Origin: Adhaeribacter sp.
Lineage (GTDB): Bacteria; Bacteroidota; Bacteroidia; Cytophagales; Hymenobacteraceae
Assembly: GCA_028288395.1 (NCBI GenBank)
Contig: JAQBNV010000287.1
Coordinates: forward strand, 1 to 19,673
Length of the DNA: 19,673 nt
Direction of reading: 5' to 3'
Position numbers and translations under genes: made by a program. Under the pieces are notes generated by a model that saw only the letters and a program-made list of their open reading frames with translations, searched no databases and was not told the DNA's origin. Positions 8,705 to 15,372 of the stretch are shown here, piece after piece. The stretch's first letter is position 1, and each line of letters starts with the position of its first letter.

Positions 8705-8814
8705 AGGACTTTCGCAAAAATACTGCACTAAAGGTTAAAACAATAGGTAATGCGTTACTTGACGGACAACTTGCCAGTTAAAAGACGTGGCAAGACTGGC
8801 TTTGTGTAAGTCTT
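8705..8814. repeat. Possible MITE-like element or insertion-sequence remnant (imperfect inverted repeats)
   Basis: AGGACTTTCGCAAA (8705-8718) and TTTGTGTAAGTCTT (8801-8814) are inverted copies of each other at 11 of 14 positions and bound about 110 bp with no reading frame. Inside lies a perfect 7-bp hairpin, CTTGCCA (8770-8776) with TGGCAAG (8788-8794). Ends of the GACTTTCGCAAA kind resemble termini of some insertion sequences, which is recognition rather than proof. No clear target-site duplication is visible. Confidence 0.3.
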
Positions 8815-8891
8815 AATTAATATTAGCTTGGTCTGGATAATGATCAAAACAAGAGCAAGCACCTATAACTATTCTGGCTTATATTAAATAT

Positions 8892-8932
8892 AAAATAAAA
8901 AAGGCCGCTGGTAAAGCGGCCCTTTTTATTTT
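8892..8932. terminator. Bidirectional terminator between purD and the bacilliredoxin gene
   Basis: GGCCGCT (8903-8909) pairs with AGCGGCC (8915-8921) around a 5-base loop. The stem continues through AAAATAAAAA/TTTTTATTTT arms with a single A-C mismatch (8902/8922), giving U-tracts on both strands between convergent genes. Confidence 0.85.
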
Positions 8933-8971
8933 AAAAATCTGTGTAATCCCAAAACAGCGTTAATCAGCGGT

Positions 8972-9394
8972 CTAGCAATATTCTTCGAAAGCACCCTTCA
9001 GGTTGTCGACAATGCGTACCAGGTCGTTGCCTTCGATGTGGTAGCGCTCAATCATGTGCACTAACTCGCCGTTTTTAAATAAGGCAATAGAAGGTGAGGA
9101 AGGCGGGTAAGGCAGCATGTGCTCGCGAACCTTAGCCACCGCTTCGGTTTCCATCCCGGCAAAAACAGTCACCAGTTTATCGGGCCGTTTGTCAGATGCT
9201 GAAACCGCCATTTTCAGGGCAGGCCGGGCTTTTGCGGCAGCGCAACCACAAACGGAGTTAACCGCTACCAAAACAGTGCCCTCGTTTTCGGTCAGGGCTT
9301 TTTCTACTTCTTCCGCGGTCATTAATTGCTCAAAACCGACTGAAGTTAGATCTTCGCGGATAGGGGCTACCATATATTCAGGGTACATTGCCAT
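8972..9394 (-). CDS. Bacilliredoxin, BrxA/BrxB (YphP/YqiW) family
   Basis: This encodes a 140-residue thioredoxin-fold protein. The family signature is VNSVCGCAAAKARPA with the Cys49-Gly50-Cys51 active site, followed by VFAGMETEAV, the cis-proline region YPPSSPSIALF and the HMIERYHIEG segment. The last residue is also Cys (position 140). In Firmicutes these proteins remove bacillithiol from oxidised proteins; some Bacteroidota also make bacillithiol, so the same role is plausible but inferred. The ATG at 9394 gives the usual N terminus (MAMYPEYMVAPIREDL). The gene is monocistronic by context: a terminator downstream and about 290 bp of non-coding sequence upstream. A 6-bp inverted repeat (TATGTA/TACATA, 9426-9441) lies just upstream and could be an operator. 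Confidence 0.93.
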   Translation of the reverse strand: MAMYPEYMVAPIREDLTSVGFEQLMTAEEVEKALTENEGTVLVAVNSVCGCAAAKARPALKMAVSASDKRPDKLVTVFAGMETEAVAKVREHMLPYPPSSPSIALFKNGELVHMIERYHIEGNDLVRIVDNLKGAFEEYC

Positions 9395-9683
9395 TTTATG
9401 TGCTATTTAAATTAAAATTAAATCTTATGTAAAAATACATAAACCTAAGGTAATGCCAAAGGTTCCGGAATAGTATTTATATTTAAACACCAAAGCCCTT
9501 AAATAAAATTCCAGCCAAATATTTTATACCGGAATTAATAAAACCCGGACATGCGTGCTCTTATTCCAATACTTAAGCATTTAATATTTTCAGGTAGTGG
9601 TGGTGCTGAGCTACACTACTTGTGAATATGGCGGCTGGTTTGCCGGAAGATGACTAAGGAAGTTAAATAAGAACGGCTATTAT

Positions 9684-10297
9684 TTAGCGACACTTTTGAG
9701 CCAGCATGATGCGGGCCTTGGCATGCCCGAGTTGGCGGGCGCTTTGCCAACTGGCATAACTGCCGCGGATATTACCCGTGTTATTCTGGGCCAGTCCCAA
9801 TAAATAATAAGCCGCAGCATCGGTTGGATTCAGGTCAATAGCTTTTTTAAAATCCAACGCGGCTTCTTTATTATCCAGCAACAACCCGCTGGCCAGTCCG
9901 CGGTTATAGTAAGCTGCGGCAAATGAATTATTTAGGTTAATGGCCATGGTATAATCGTTAATAGCAGTTTTTTGTTCGTTTAAACCGGCTTTGGCCTGGC
10001 CACTGTTATAATCGTATGGACATTCTTCGGATTCAGTTTCAGGGCCTGATTAAAATCCGGCACGGCGGCAAATTGTTTTAGATTATTTTTACTTAAGCTA
10101 CGGTTGTTCAATGTCGCTACTAAATCGGGTTTTTGGGCCAGGGCGGCGGTGAACTGCCCGATGGCCGCTTCAAATTGGCCTTGTGCAAAATAGCGATTGC
10201 CGGTTTCCAGGTGTTCCCGGGCACTTTGGGCTTTTGCCAATATATTACCTAGCGTAAAAACCACTACCAGCAAAAGAAAAAGGTATTGTTTAGGCAT
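9684..10297 (-). pseudogene. Secreted TPR-repeat protein gene interrupted by a frameshift
   Basis: Two reading frames make one protein. The first part (10297-9980) has a signal peptide (MPKQYLFLLLVVVFTLGNILAKAQ) and TPR units (GNRYFAQGQFEAAIGQFTAA; FNQALKLNPKN), then shifts frame near 10020 and reads a few foreign residues to a stop. The second frame picks up the expected TPR helix (YDYNSGQAKAGLNEQKTAIN), then TMAINLNNSFAAAYYNRG and DFKKAIDLNPTDAAAYYLLG, and ends at 9684. Loss of one base, or gain of two, restores a protein of about 204 residues with roughly five TPRs, presumably periplasmic. There is no homopolymer or slippery site at the break, so programmed frameshifting looks unlikely. 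A true mutation and a sequencing error cannot be told apart here. The partner protein is unknown. Confidence 0.8.
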
Positions 10298-10804
10298 TAA
10301 GTTAAATTACTATTTAGAGATATGTGGGTCAATTTATATATAAATTTATTAATATTTATAATAGTTGAGTTACGCCGGCCAAAATTTAACTTTTTCGCTT
10401 ACTCTGGATAAAGAATAACTTGTTTTATTCTTGGAAGAAGGGTATGAGGAGCGTTAGGTTTTACCGGAATATTTAAGTTTAGTTTAGAGGAGAAGTGCGC
10501 CTATAAGCCGGTTATGTAGCGCGTTATCTTTTCGCAGTGGACTAAGCTATTGTGCAGTAGTAGGGCTAACATTTTACGGTATCAACACATTAATTGCTCA
10601 TTTAAAGAAATACCTGGTTGTCGGGAAAACAAAGGAATATTTTGCCTTAAGTATTTATTCGCCCGAAGTTTGAGGATTTCTTTTTAAACTGGCTGGCGCG
10701 GATAGGATTTGGGTTAAGAAAAGTTTCTGGCCTACTTTAGAGTTCATTTCCGGAAGAAACATTAACTTGTCCGCTCTAAATCGGATTTTGTTTCGGCAGC
10801 ATAC
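10298..10804. other. 507-bp region without a recognisable gene
   Basis: No frame looks coding. The region separates the minus-strand TPR gene from the plus-strand SpmAB gene and so carries both upstream regions. It contains an 8-bp hairpin (AAGAATAA/TTATTCTT, 10411-10432) without a U-tract and a promoter candidate near 10708-10740. Several AATATT hexamers occur. I see nothing else. Confidence 0.5.
10708..10740 (+). promoter_or_regulatory. Candidate promoter for the SpmAB-fusion gene
   Basis: TTTG (10708-10711) is followed after 21 bp by TACTTTAG (10733-10740), a one-mismatch -7 box. The predicted start would leave a leader of about 55-60 bases before the ATG at 10805. Confidence 0.4.
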
Positions 10805-12037
10805 ATGGCTTTAAATTACCTCTGGATTGCTTTTTTTCTGATTGCTTTTGCCATTGCACTTTTTAAACTGATATTTTTTCAGGATACGGCAATTTTCCAG
10901 GCCCTTGTAACCAGTACCTTCGACAATGCTAAAACCGGGTTTGAAATTTCATTGGGCCTCACCGGCGTAATGACCCTTTGGTTGGGCCTGATGAAAATTG
11001 GTGAGCGTGGCGGTATTGTAGCCATTCTGGCCAAAGCCGTAGGGCCGTTTTTTAACCGTATTTTCCCCGACCTGCCTAAAAACCACCCGGTATTTGGCTC
11101 TATCCTAATGAATTTTTCGGCCAATATGCTTGGGCTCGATAATGCAGCTACGCCTTTAGGGTTGAAAGCGATGAAGGAAATGCAGGAATTAAACCCGACG
11201 AAAGAAACGGCTTCTAATCCCCAGATTATGTTTTTGGTGCTCAATACAGCCGGTCTCACCGTTATTCCTATTAGTGTAATTGTGTATCGCACCCAAATGG
11301 GCGCCGTCGATCCTACAGATATATTTATCCCGGTTTTACTTACCACCATCATCACAGCCTTTCTGAGTTTAATATTAGTGGCCATTTACCAGCGTATAAA
11401 TTTATTTGATGGGGTAATCATGGCTTATCTGGGTACCTCCTTCTTTCTGATTGGCTTAATTATTTATTACCTGTCGGAGCAATCGCAGGAACGGGTCGCT
11501 TTGATTTCGCAGGTTGTCAGCAATGTAATTTTGTTTTCGATAATCGTTTCCTTTATAGCCTTGGCCTGGTTAAGAAAGGTAAACGTGTACGATGCCTTCA
11601 TCGAAGGGGCGAAAGAAGGTTTCGGGGTATCTATAACTATTATACCCTACCTGGTGGCGATGCTGGTGGCTATTGGCGTTTTCCGGGCTTCCGGGGCTTT
11701 GGATATGGTGGTAAACGGCATGGGGTGGGCCTTGGCGCAAATGGGTTTCGATACAGAGTTTGTGCCCGCGCTGCCCGTTGCCTTTATGAAACCCTTAAGC
11801 GGGAGCGGTGCCCGGGGGCTGATGCTGGACGCCATGAAAACGTACGGCGCCGATTCTTTTGTCGGCCGGGTAGCCTCCTGTATCCAGGGTGGTACCGAAA
11901 CCACCTTTTATATTCTGGCGGTATATTTTGGTTCTGTTGGCATTCGCAATACCCGCTACTCGGTTACCTGCGGCTTAATCGCCGACTTTATCGGCGCTGT
12001 AATTGCCATCTTAATGGCTTACCTCTTCTTTAAATAG
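10805..12037 (+). CDS. SpmA-SpmB fusion: nucleoside-recognition (Gate) domain membrane protein
   Basis: This encodes a 410-residue multi-pass inner-membrane protein. The first half (to about residue 195) resembles spore maturation protein SpmA: a start rich in transmembrane helix, FEISLGLTGVMTLWLGLMKIGE, NMLGLDNAATPLGLKAMKEM, then LNTAGLTVIPISVIVYR. The second half resembles SpmB: EGAKEGFGVSITIIPYLVAML, VAFMKPLSGSGARGLM and CIQGGTETTFYILAVYFGSVG. Both halves carry a Gate/nucleoside-recognition fold related to nucleoside transporters. In Bacillus the two are separate proteins needed for spore core dehydration. Here they are joined, as is common in Bacteroidota, which do not sporulate, so the role must be different and is unknown; transport of a small molecule is a guess. 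It is convergent with lysC and I see no clear terminator between them. Confidence 0.87.
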   Translation: MALNYLWIAFFLIAFAIALFKLIFFQDTAIFQALVTSTFDNAKTGFEISLGLTGVMTLWLGLMKIGERGGIVAILAKAVGPFFNRIFPDLPKNHPVFGSILMNFSANMLGLDNAATPLGLKAMKEMQELNPTKETASNPQIMFLVLNTAGLTVIPISVIVYRTQMGAVDPTDIFIPVLLTTIITAFLSLILVAIYQRINLFDGVIMAYLGTSFFLIGLIIYYLSEQSQERVALISQVVSNVILFSIIVSFIALAWLRKVNVYDAFIEGAKEGFGVSITIIPYLVAMLVAIGVFRASGALDMVVNGMGWALAQMGFDTEFVPALPVAFMKPLSGSGARGLMLDAMKTYGADSFVGRVASCIQGGTETTFYILAVYFGSVGIRNTRYSVTCGLIADFIGAVIAILMAYLFFK

Positions 12038-12107
12038 GGATCGATTATTCATCGTTGCCTATATTTAAATTGGCTGTATCGGGTCTGGCCTGCAACCGTA
12101 ATCTGGC

Positions 12108-13379
12108 TTACTGTTTTTCCTGCTCCTTTTCCCGGCACACCAACTGAAAGGTCGCGCGCGTGCGTTGCTCTAGTAATATTTCTTTTTCGCTGGTCAGGAA
12201 GTTGATGCTTTCTTCGGTATAATTTTTTATGGTATACAACAGCAGCCCGGCATTGTACTGAACTAGGAATATTTCCTGCAACTGCTCTTTTAAAGCCTGA
12301 AGCCGCCCGGCATCATAATCGGTACAAACTGAAAATGAAATTGCGGAGTTTTGCATCAGGTTTATTTTAAAGCGCAGTTCGGCCAGTACCTGAAATATTA
12401 CGCTTAAATTTTTCTCGGAGACAAAGGTGAAATCCCGGACACTGAACGAGATCAGGCATTGATTATCTTTTCGGATAAAAGCCGGGATTAACTTACCGTG
12501 TTTCGCTTCAGAAATAACAGTACCGGGTTCGTGAGGCTGCAAAAAAGATTTTACATACAATGGAATATGACAGTTCGCCAGGGGCTTAATGGTTTTCGGG
12601 TGAATAACGCTAGCGCCGTAATAGGCCATTTCTACCGTTTCCTGGTAAGATATTTCGTCGTATTTGTGGGTATGCCGGAAGTATTTCGGGTCGGCATTTA
12701 AGAAACCAGCCACGTCTTTCCAGATGGTCAGGGATTCGGCCGGAAGGCAGTAGGCAAATATAGCCCCGCTGAAGTCCGAGCCTTCGCGGCCCAGCGTGGT
12801 GGTGCGGTTTTCGGATGTGCCACCCAAAAAGCCCTGGGTAACCACTATTTTATTTCTTAGTAAAGGGGTTACTTTTGCTTTAATCAGTTGTTGGGTTTGG
12901 GGCCAGTCTATCCGGGCTTCGCGCCAGGTATTATCGGTGCAAATACATTCGCGGCAATCGAGCCAGGTCGCCGGAAAGTTTTGCGCAGCCAGATAATGGT
13001 AGAGTATAAGCGAGGAGATGATTTCCCCCTGGCTTACCACCTGGTCGTATTGCTCGTCGGGGTTTGCGGCTGGCAGGTACCCGAGGTAGTGCCGCAAAGC
13101 GCTGAACTGAGCCGTTAGTTCAGCAAACACGGGGTGCACCGAGTCGGAGAATAAGACGGTGGCCAACTGCTGGTGGTAATCTTCTACAGCTTGCAGAGCG
13201 GCTTTGAAAGAAAGCTGGTGTTGGGCTTGTCGGAGAACTTCTTCCAACGCATTGGTGGTTTTCCCCATGGCCGATACTACAATTAAAAGCGGACCGGAAT
13301 TTTGTTCCAAAATGGCTGCTACATTTCGGACCGCGTCCGGATCTTTCACCGAAGCTCCCCCAAATTTAAATACTTTCAT
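12108..13379 (-). CDS. lysC: Aspartate kinase
   Basis: This encodes the enzyme that phosphorylates aspartate, the first step toward lysine/diaminopimelate, threonine and methionine. The protein of 423 residues starts MKVFKFGGASVKDPDAVRNV (catalytic KFGGASV at 5-11). Other motifs are LLIVVSAMGKTTNALEE, SQGEIISSLI, TTLGREGSDFSGA and the VIHPKTIKPL segment, followed by C-terminal ACT regulatory sequence (VRDFTFVSEKNLSVIFQV; MQNSAISFSV). It is monofunctional, with no homoserine dehydrogenase domain. The frame could extend upstream to a TTG at 13460, but that start touches the upstream gene's terminator and adds 27 unrelated residues, so the ATG at 13379 is chosen. The ACT part suggests end-product feedback, although the effector cannot be read here. 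It probably has its own promoter in 13380-13460. Confidence 0.95.
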   Translation of the reverse strand: MKVFKFGGASVKDPDAVRNVAAILEQNSGPLLIVVSAMGKTTNALEEVLRQAQHQLSFKAALQAVEDYHQQLATVLFSDSVHPVFAELTAQFSALRHYLGYLPAANPDEQYDQVVSQGEIISSLILYHYLAAQNFPATWLDCRECICTDNTWREARIDWPQTQQLIKAKVTPLLRNKIVVTQGFLGGTSENRTTTLGREGSDFSGAIFAYCLPAESLTIWKDVAGFLNADPKYFRHTHKYDEISYQETVEMAYYGASVIHPKTIKPLANCHIPLYVKSFLQPHEPGTVISEAKHGKLIPAFIRKDNQCLISFSVRDFTFVSEKNLSVIFQVLAELRFKINLMQNSAISFSVCTDYDAGRLQALKEQLQEIFLVQYNAGLLLYTIKNYTEESINFLTSEKEILLEQRTRATFQLVCREKEQEKQ

Positions 13380-13460
13380 GTATGCTGTGGTTATCTGGCC
13401 TTCTTCCCTCAAATGAGCCGGTACTTTTCTCCCGGCCAAAAATGAATATTTAAAGGACAA

Positions 13461-13488
13461 AAAAAAATCCTCGGCCGAGGATTTTTTT
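13461..13488 (-). terminator. Perfect palindromic terminator ending the engB operon
   Basis: The 28 bases form a perfect dyad: A7 then TCCTCGG, mirrored by CCGAGGA then T7. It lies 12 bp beyond the DUF5606 stop and before lysC, both on the minus strand, so lysC is a separate transcript. Symmetry means it could also work in the other direction. Confidence 0.9.
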
Positions 13489-13499
13489 ATTTTAGCTTT

Positions 13500-13976
13500 T
13501 TAGACTTCTTTTTCCGGTTCAGTTTCCGGGCCGGTTTTGGTTTTAACCGATTCAGTTGATTCCTCTTCGCTAGGTTCAGCTTCTGTAAAAGGTACCTGTT
13601 TACTTACAATATTATACCAGCCTGCTATTTTTTTGATATCCGAAACGTAAACGCGTTCCCGGTCATAATCCGGCACAATGCTTTCCATAAATTGTGTCAG
13701 TTCACTGTTAGAAGATTTACTGGTTAAGCCAACTTCTTGACCCTGCTGTTGCCGGATACGATCAAAAACTTCTGCCAGCGGCAGCGTTTCTTCGGTATTT
13801 TGCTGGTAAACAGAGATTTCACTCAATAGCGAGATGCGGTGCTTGGCCTGGGCAACAAAACGGTTGTTTTTTTCATCCAAGGTTTCCACGACAATACCAT
13901 TGCGCGACGGACTGACTACCCGGTACAAGCCGCTCATGCCGGCAATAGAAGCAATATCTTTTAAATCAACAGGCAT
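13500..13976 (-). CDS. DUF5606 domain-containing protein
   Basis: This encodes a 158-residue, probably cytoplasmic protein. The N-terminal part (residues 4-75) reads LKDIASIAGMSGLYRVVSP, GIVVETLDEKN and ISVYQQNTEETLPLAEVF, matching DUF5606, a family of unknown function common in Bacteroidota. The short beta-rich start resembles a small barrel, but no function is established. A second helical region (SNSELTQFMESIVPDYDRERVYVSDIKK split over about 95-120) ends in KIAGWYNIV, and the C terminus is an acidic disordered tail rich in Glu, Ser and Thr. The gene begins 15 bp after the stop of the TonB-domain gene and is followed by a terminator, so it is the last gene of the engB operon. Confidence 0.85.
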   Translation of the reverse strand: MPVDLKDIASIAGMSGLYRVVSPSRNGIVVETLDEKNNRFVAQAKHRISLLSEISVYQQNTEETLPLAEVFDRIRQQQGQEVGLTSKSSNSELTQFMESIVPDYDRERVYVSDIKKIAGWYNIVSKQVPFTEAEPSEEESTESVKTKTGPETEPEKEV

Positions 13977-13991
13977 AAATCAAAATTAGGT

Positions 13992-14390
13992 TTAAAGTTT
14001 AAAGTTAATAGGAACACTGGTATTGAGACTATAACCCGGTGCTTTAAATTTTAAAAGCTTTACCAATCGTAACGCCTCCGCACCTAAACCACCGCTCAAA
14101 TCTTTTACAATTTTGTGACTGGAAGTAGAGCCGTCCTCGTTCAGTACAAAGCTCACAATTATCTGGCCGGCAATGCGGTTACGTTTGGCCAGGGGCGGAT
14201 AAATCATTTCTTTGTTAATAAACTCGTAAAGTGCTTGCTGGCCGCCTTCATAAAATTCGGCAACCGGTACCTTATTTGTGGGAGGAGGGCTTTGTAGTTT
14301 AACCATGGCGGCTGGAGCTGCAGTTTGGGCTGATACCGACAAGCCGGCTAGTAGCAAAAAAGAGAAAAAACAAAAGAATTTTACTTTCAT
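13992..14390 (-). CDS. Secreted TonB C-terminal domain protein
   Basis: This encodes a 132-residue protein with a cleavable signal peptide (MKVKFFCFFSFLLLAGLSVSAQ), a short proline-rich linker (MVKLQSPPPTNKVPVAEFYEGG) and a TonB C-terminal domain: FINKEMIYPPLAKRNRIAG, IIVSFVLNEDGSTSSHKIVK, then EALRLVKLLKFKAPGY. True TonB proteins keep an uncleaved N-terminal membrane anchor; this one appears to be exported free into the periplasm, so energy transduction by ExbB/ExbD is doubtful. It may bind TonB-dependent receptors or another envelope partner. The ATG at 14390 is chosen because it starts exactly at a signal peptide; an upstream in-frame start at 14423 would add 11 residues of poor quality. 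It lies 70 bp after engB and 15 bp before the DUF5606 gene. Confidence 0.85.
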   Translation of the reverse strand: MKVKFFCFFSFLLLAGLSVSAQTAAPAAMVKLQSPPPTNKVPVAEFYEGGQQALYEFINKEMIYPPLAKRNRIAGQIIVSFVLNEDGSTSSHKIVKDLSGGLGAEALRLVKLLKFKAPGYSLNTSVPINFKL

Positions 14391-14460
14391 AATCGTGTTA
14401 AAATATATTATAATGGTTAACAACGGTGCTCAATCCAATTTTAGTGCCAAAATTAATCTT

Positions 14461-15063
14461 TTATTTCTTTAAATCGGCGTTCACCGATTCGATAAAATTT
14501 AAAATTTCATCGCGCCCTTTCTTTTCTTCCGACGACGTAATAAAGATCCGGGGCAGTTCTTCCCAAGTTTCAGATAATTTCTTTTGGAAGGCTCCCACCA
14601 CTTCCTGCGTTTTGTAGTCCGACTGTTTATCGGTTTTGGTAAATACCAGTACAAACGGCACGCCCAGGGTGCCCAGCACCTGAATAAAATCTAAATCTGA
14701 TTTCTGCGGCTCGTGCCGCGAATCAATGAGTAAAAATACGCAGGCCAGGTTTTTTCGCTGTTGCAGGTAGGCTTTAATCATTTTCTGCCAGTTATCCCGC
14801 GAATCCTTGCTCACTTTGGCCCAGCCATATCCGGGCAAATCTACCAAAAACCAGTCTTCATTTATTTTAAAGTGATTTATAAGTTGGGTCTTGCCTGGAA
14901 AAGAGGATGTTTTAGCGAGTTTGTTCCGGCTCGTTAACATATTTATCAGGGATGATTTTCCCACATTGGAACGGCCGATAAAAGCATATTCGGGTAAATC
15001 AGTTTCGGGGCATTTGGCAACGGTAGTATTGCTGCTAATGAAGGTTGCTTCTTTGATTATCAT
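14461..15063 (-). CDS. engB: Ribosome biogenesis GTP-binding protein YihA/YsxC/EngB
   Basis: This encodes a 200-residue TrmE-Era-EngA-YihA family GTPase required for large ribosomal subunit assembly. The G motifs are all visible: G1 GRSNVGKSS at 30-38, the G2 region SSFPGKTQ, G3 DLPGYG at 77-82, G4 TKTD at 144-147, and G5 around FITSSEEKKGRDE. Length and motif spacing match the family, whose members act in the cytoplasm on the 50S precursor. The ATG at 15063 gives the usual short N terminus (MIIKEATFISSN). It is the first gene of a likely operon with the TonB-domain and DUF5606 genes, and its promoter must lie in the AT-rich divergent region up to 15372. Confidence 0.95.
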   Translation of the reverse strand: MIIKEATFISSNTTVAKCPETDLPEYAFIGRSNVGKSSLINMLTSRNKLAKTSSFPGKTQLINHFKINEDWFLVDLPGYGWAKVSKDSRDNWQKMIKAYLQQRKNLACVFLLIDSRHEPQKSDLDFIQVLGTLGVPFVLVFTKTDKQSDYKTQEVVGAFQKKLSETWEELPRIFITSSEEKKGRDEILNFIESVNADLKK

Positions 15064-15181
15064 TATTTTTACGTTATATTATAACTTTACTATAATCTTG
15101 AAAAAATAGTATTATGGTATACAATTATGTGATAGATATAAATTACATTTACAACAACTAGGTATATAAATAATCTCTATT

Positions 15182-15197
15182 TGGCTCTATAGAGCCA
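15182..15197. promoter_or_regulatory. 16-bp perfect palindrome, possible operator
   Basis: TGGCTCTATAGAGCCA is a perfect dyad in otherwise AT-rich DNA, about 60 bp upstream of the -33 box of the plus-strand gene and about 120 bp upstream of engB. It has no loop and no U-tract, so it looks more like a binding site for a dimeric regulator than a terminator. No regulator gene is nearby. Confidence 0.4.
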
Positions 15198-15257
15198 GTT
15201 ATTTAAATTTCTTAAATTAAGGCATAAAAAATATTGAATTTTTAATATTAAGTTTAG

Positions 15258-15289
15258 TTTGTAATAAAAGTGCAAATTAAATAAGTTTG
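15258..15289 (+). promoter_or_regulatory. Near-consensus Bacteroidota promoter for the first TPR-PD40 gene
   Basis: TTTG (15258-15261), a 20-bp spacer and TAAGTTTG (15282-15289) match the phylum consensus TTTG-N19-21-TAnnTTTG exactly. Transcription should start near 15296, leaving a leader of about 75 bases. Confidence 0.7.
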
Positions 15290-15372
15290 GTATTAAGTTA
15301 AAAAAAGTCAAATATTTAAAAAAATTAAAGCCTCAACCGCTCCTTGTATAAATTTTTTCTAAAGCCAAAAGT

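Larger units (their letters stand above)
15064..15372. other. AT-rich divergent promoter region between engB and the TPR-PD40 gene
   Basis: This 309-bp stretch has no coding frame. It holds a 16-bp perfect dyad (15182-15197) and a near-consensus promoter for the plus-strand gene (15258-15289). I could not find a convincing minus-strand promoter for engB. Confidence 0.6.

Noticed and set aside
9395..9683. Search for a small gene or RNA between the bacilliredoxin and TPR genes
   Set aside because: Apart from a 6-bp inverted repeat at 9426-9441 I see only AT-rich sequence with no sustained frame or stable structure.
10411..10432. 8-bp hairpin AAGAATAA/TTATTCTT as a terminator
   Set aside because: It is AT-only apart from one G-C pair, has no U-tract, and no gene ends next to it.
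10879..11385. A 168-codon open frame on the minus strand inside the SpmAB gene
   Set aside because: It is antisense to conserved transmembrane coding sequence and has no domain signature.
13380..13460. N-terminal extension of lysC to a TTG at 13460
   Set aside because: It adds 27 residues unlike aspartate kinases and begins at the edge of the preceding terminator. The ATG at 13379 starts the KFGGASV domain directly.
14391..14423. N-terminal extension of the TonB-domain protein to 14423
   Set aside because: The extra 11 residues precede a well-formed signal peptide that starts at its own ATG (14390).
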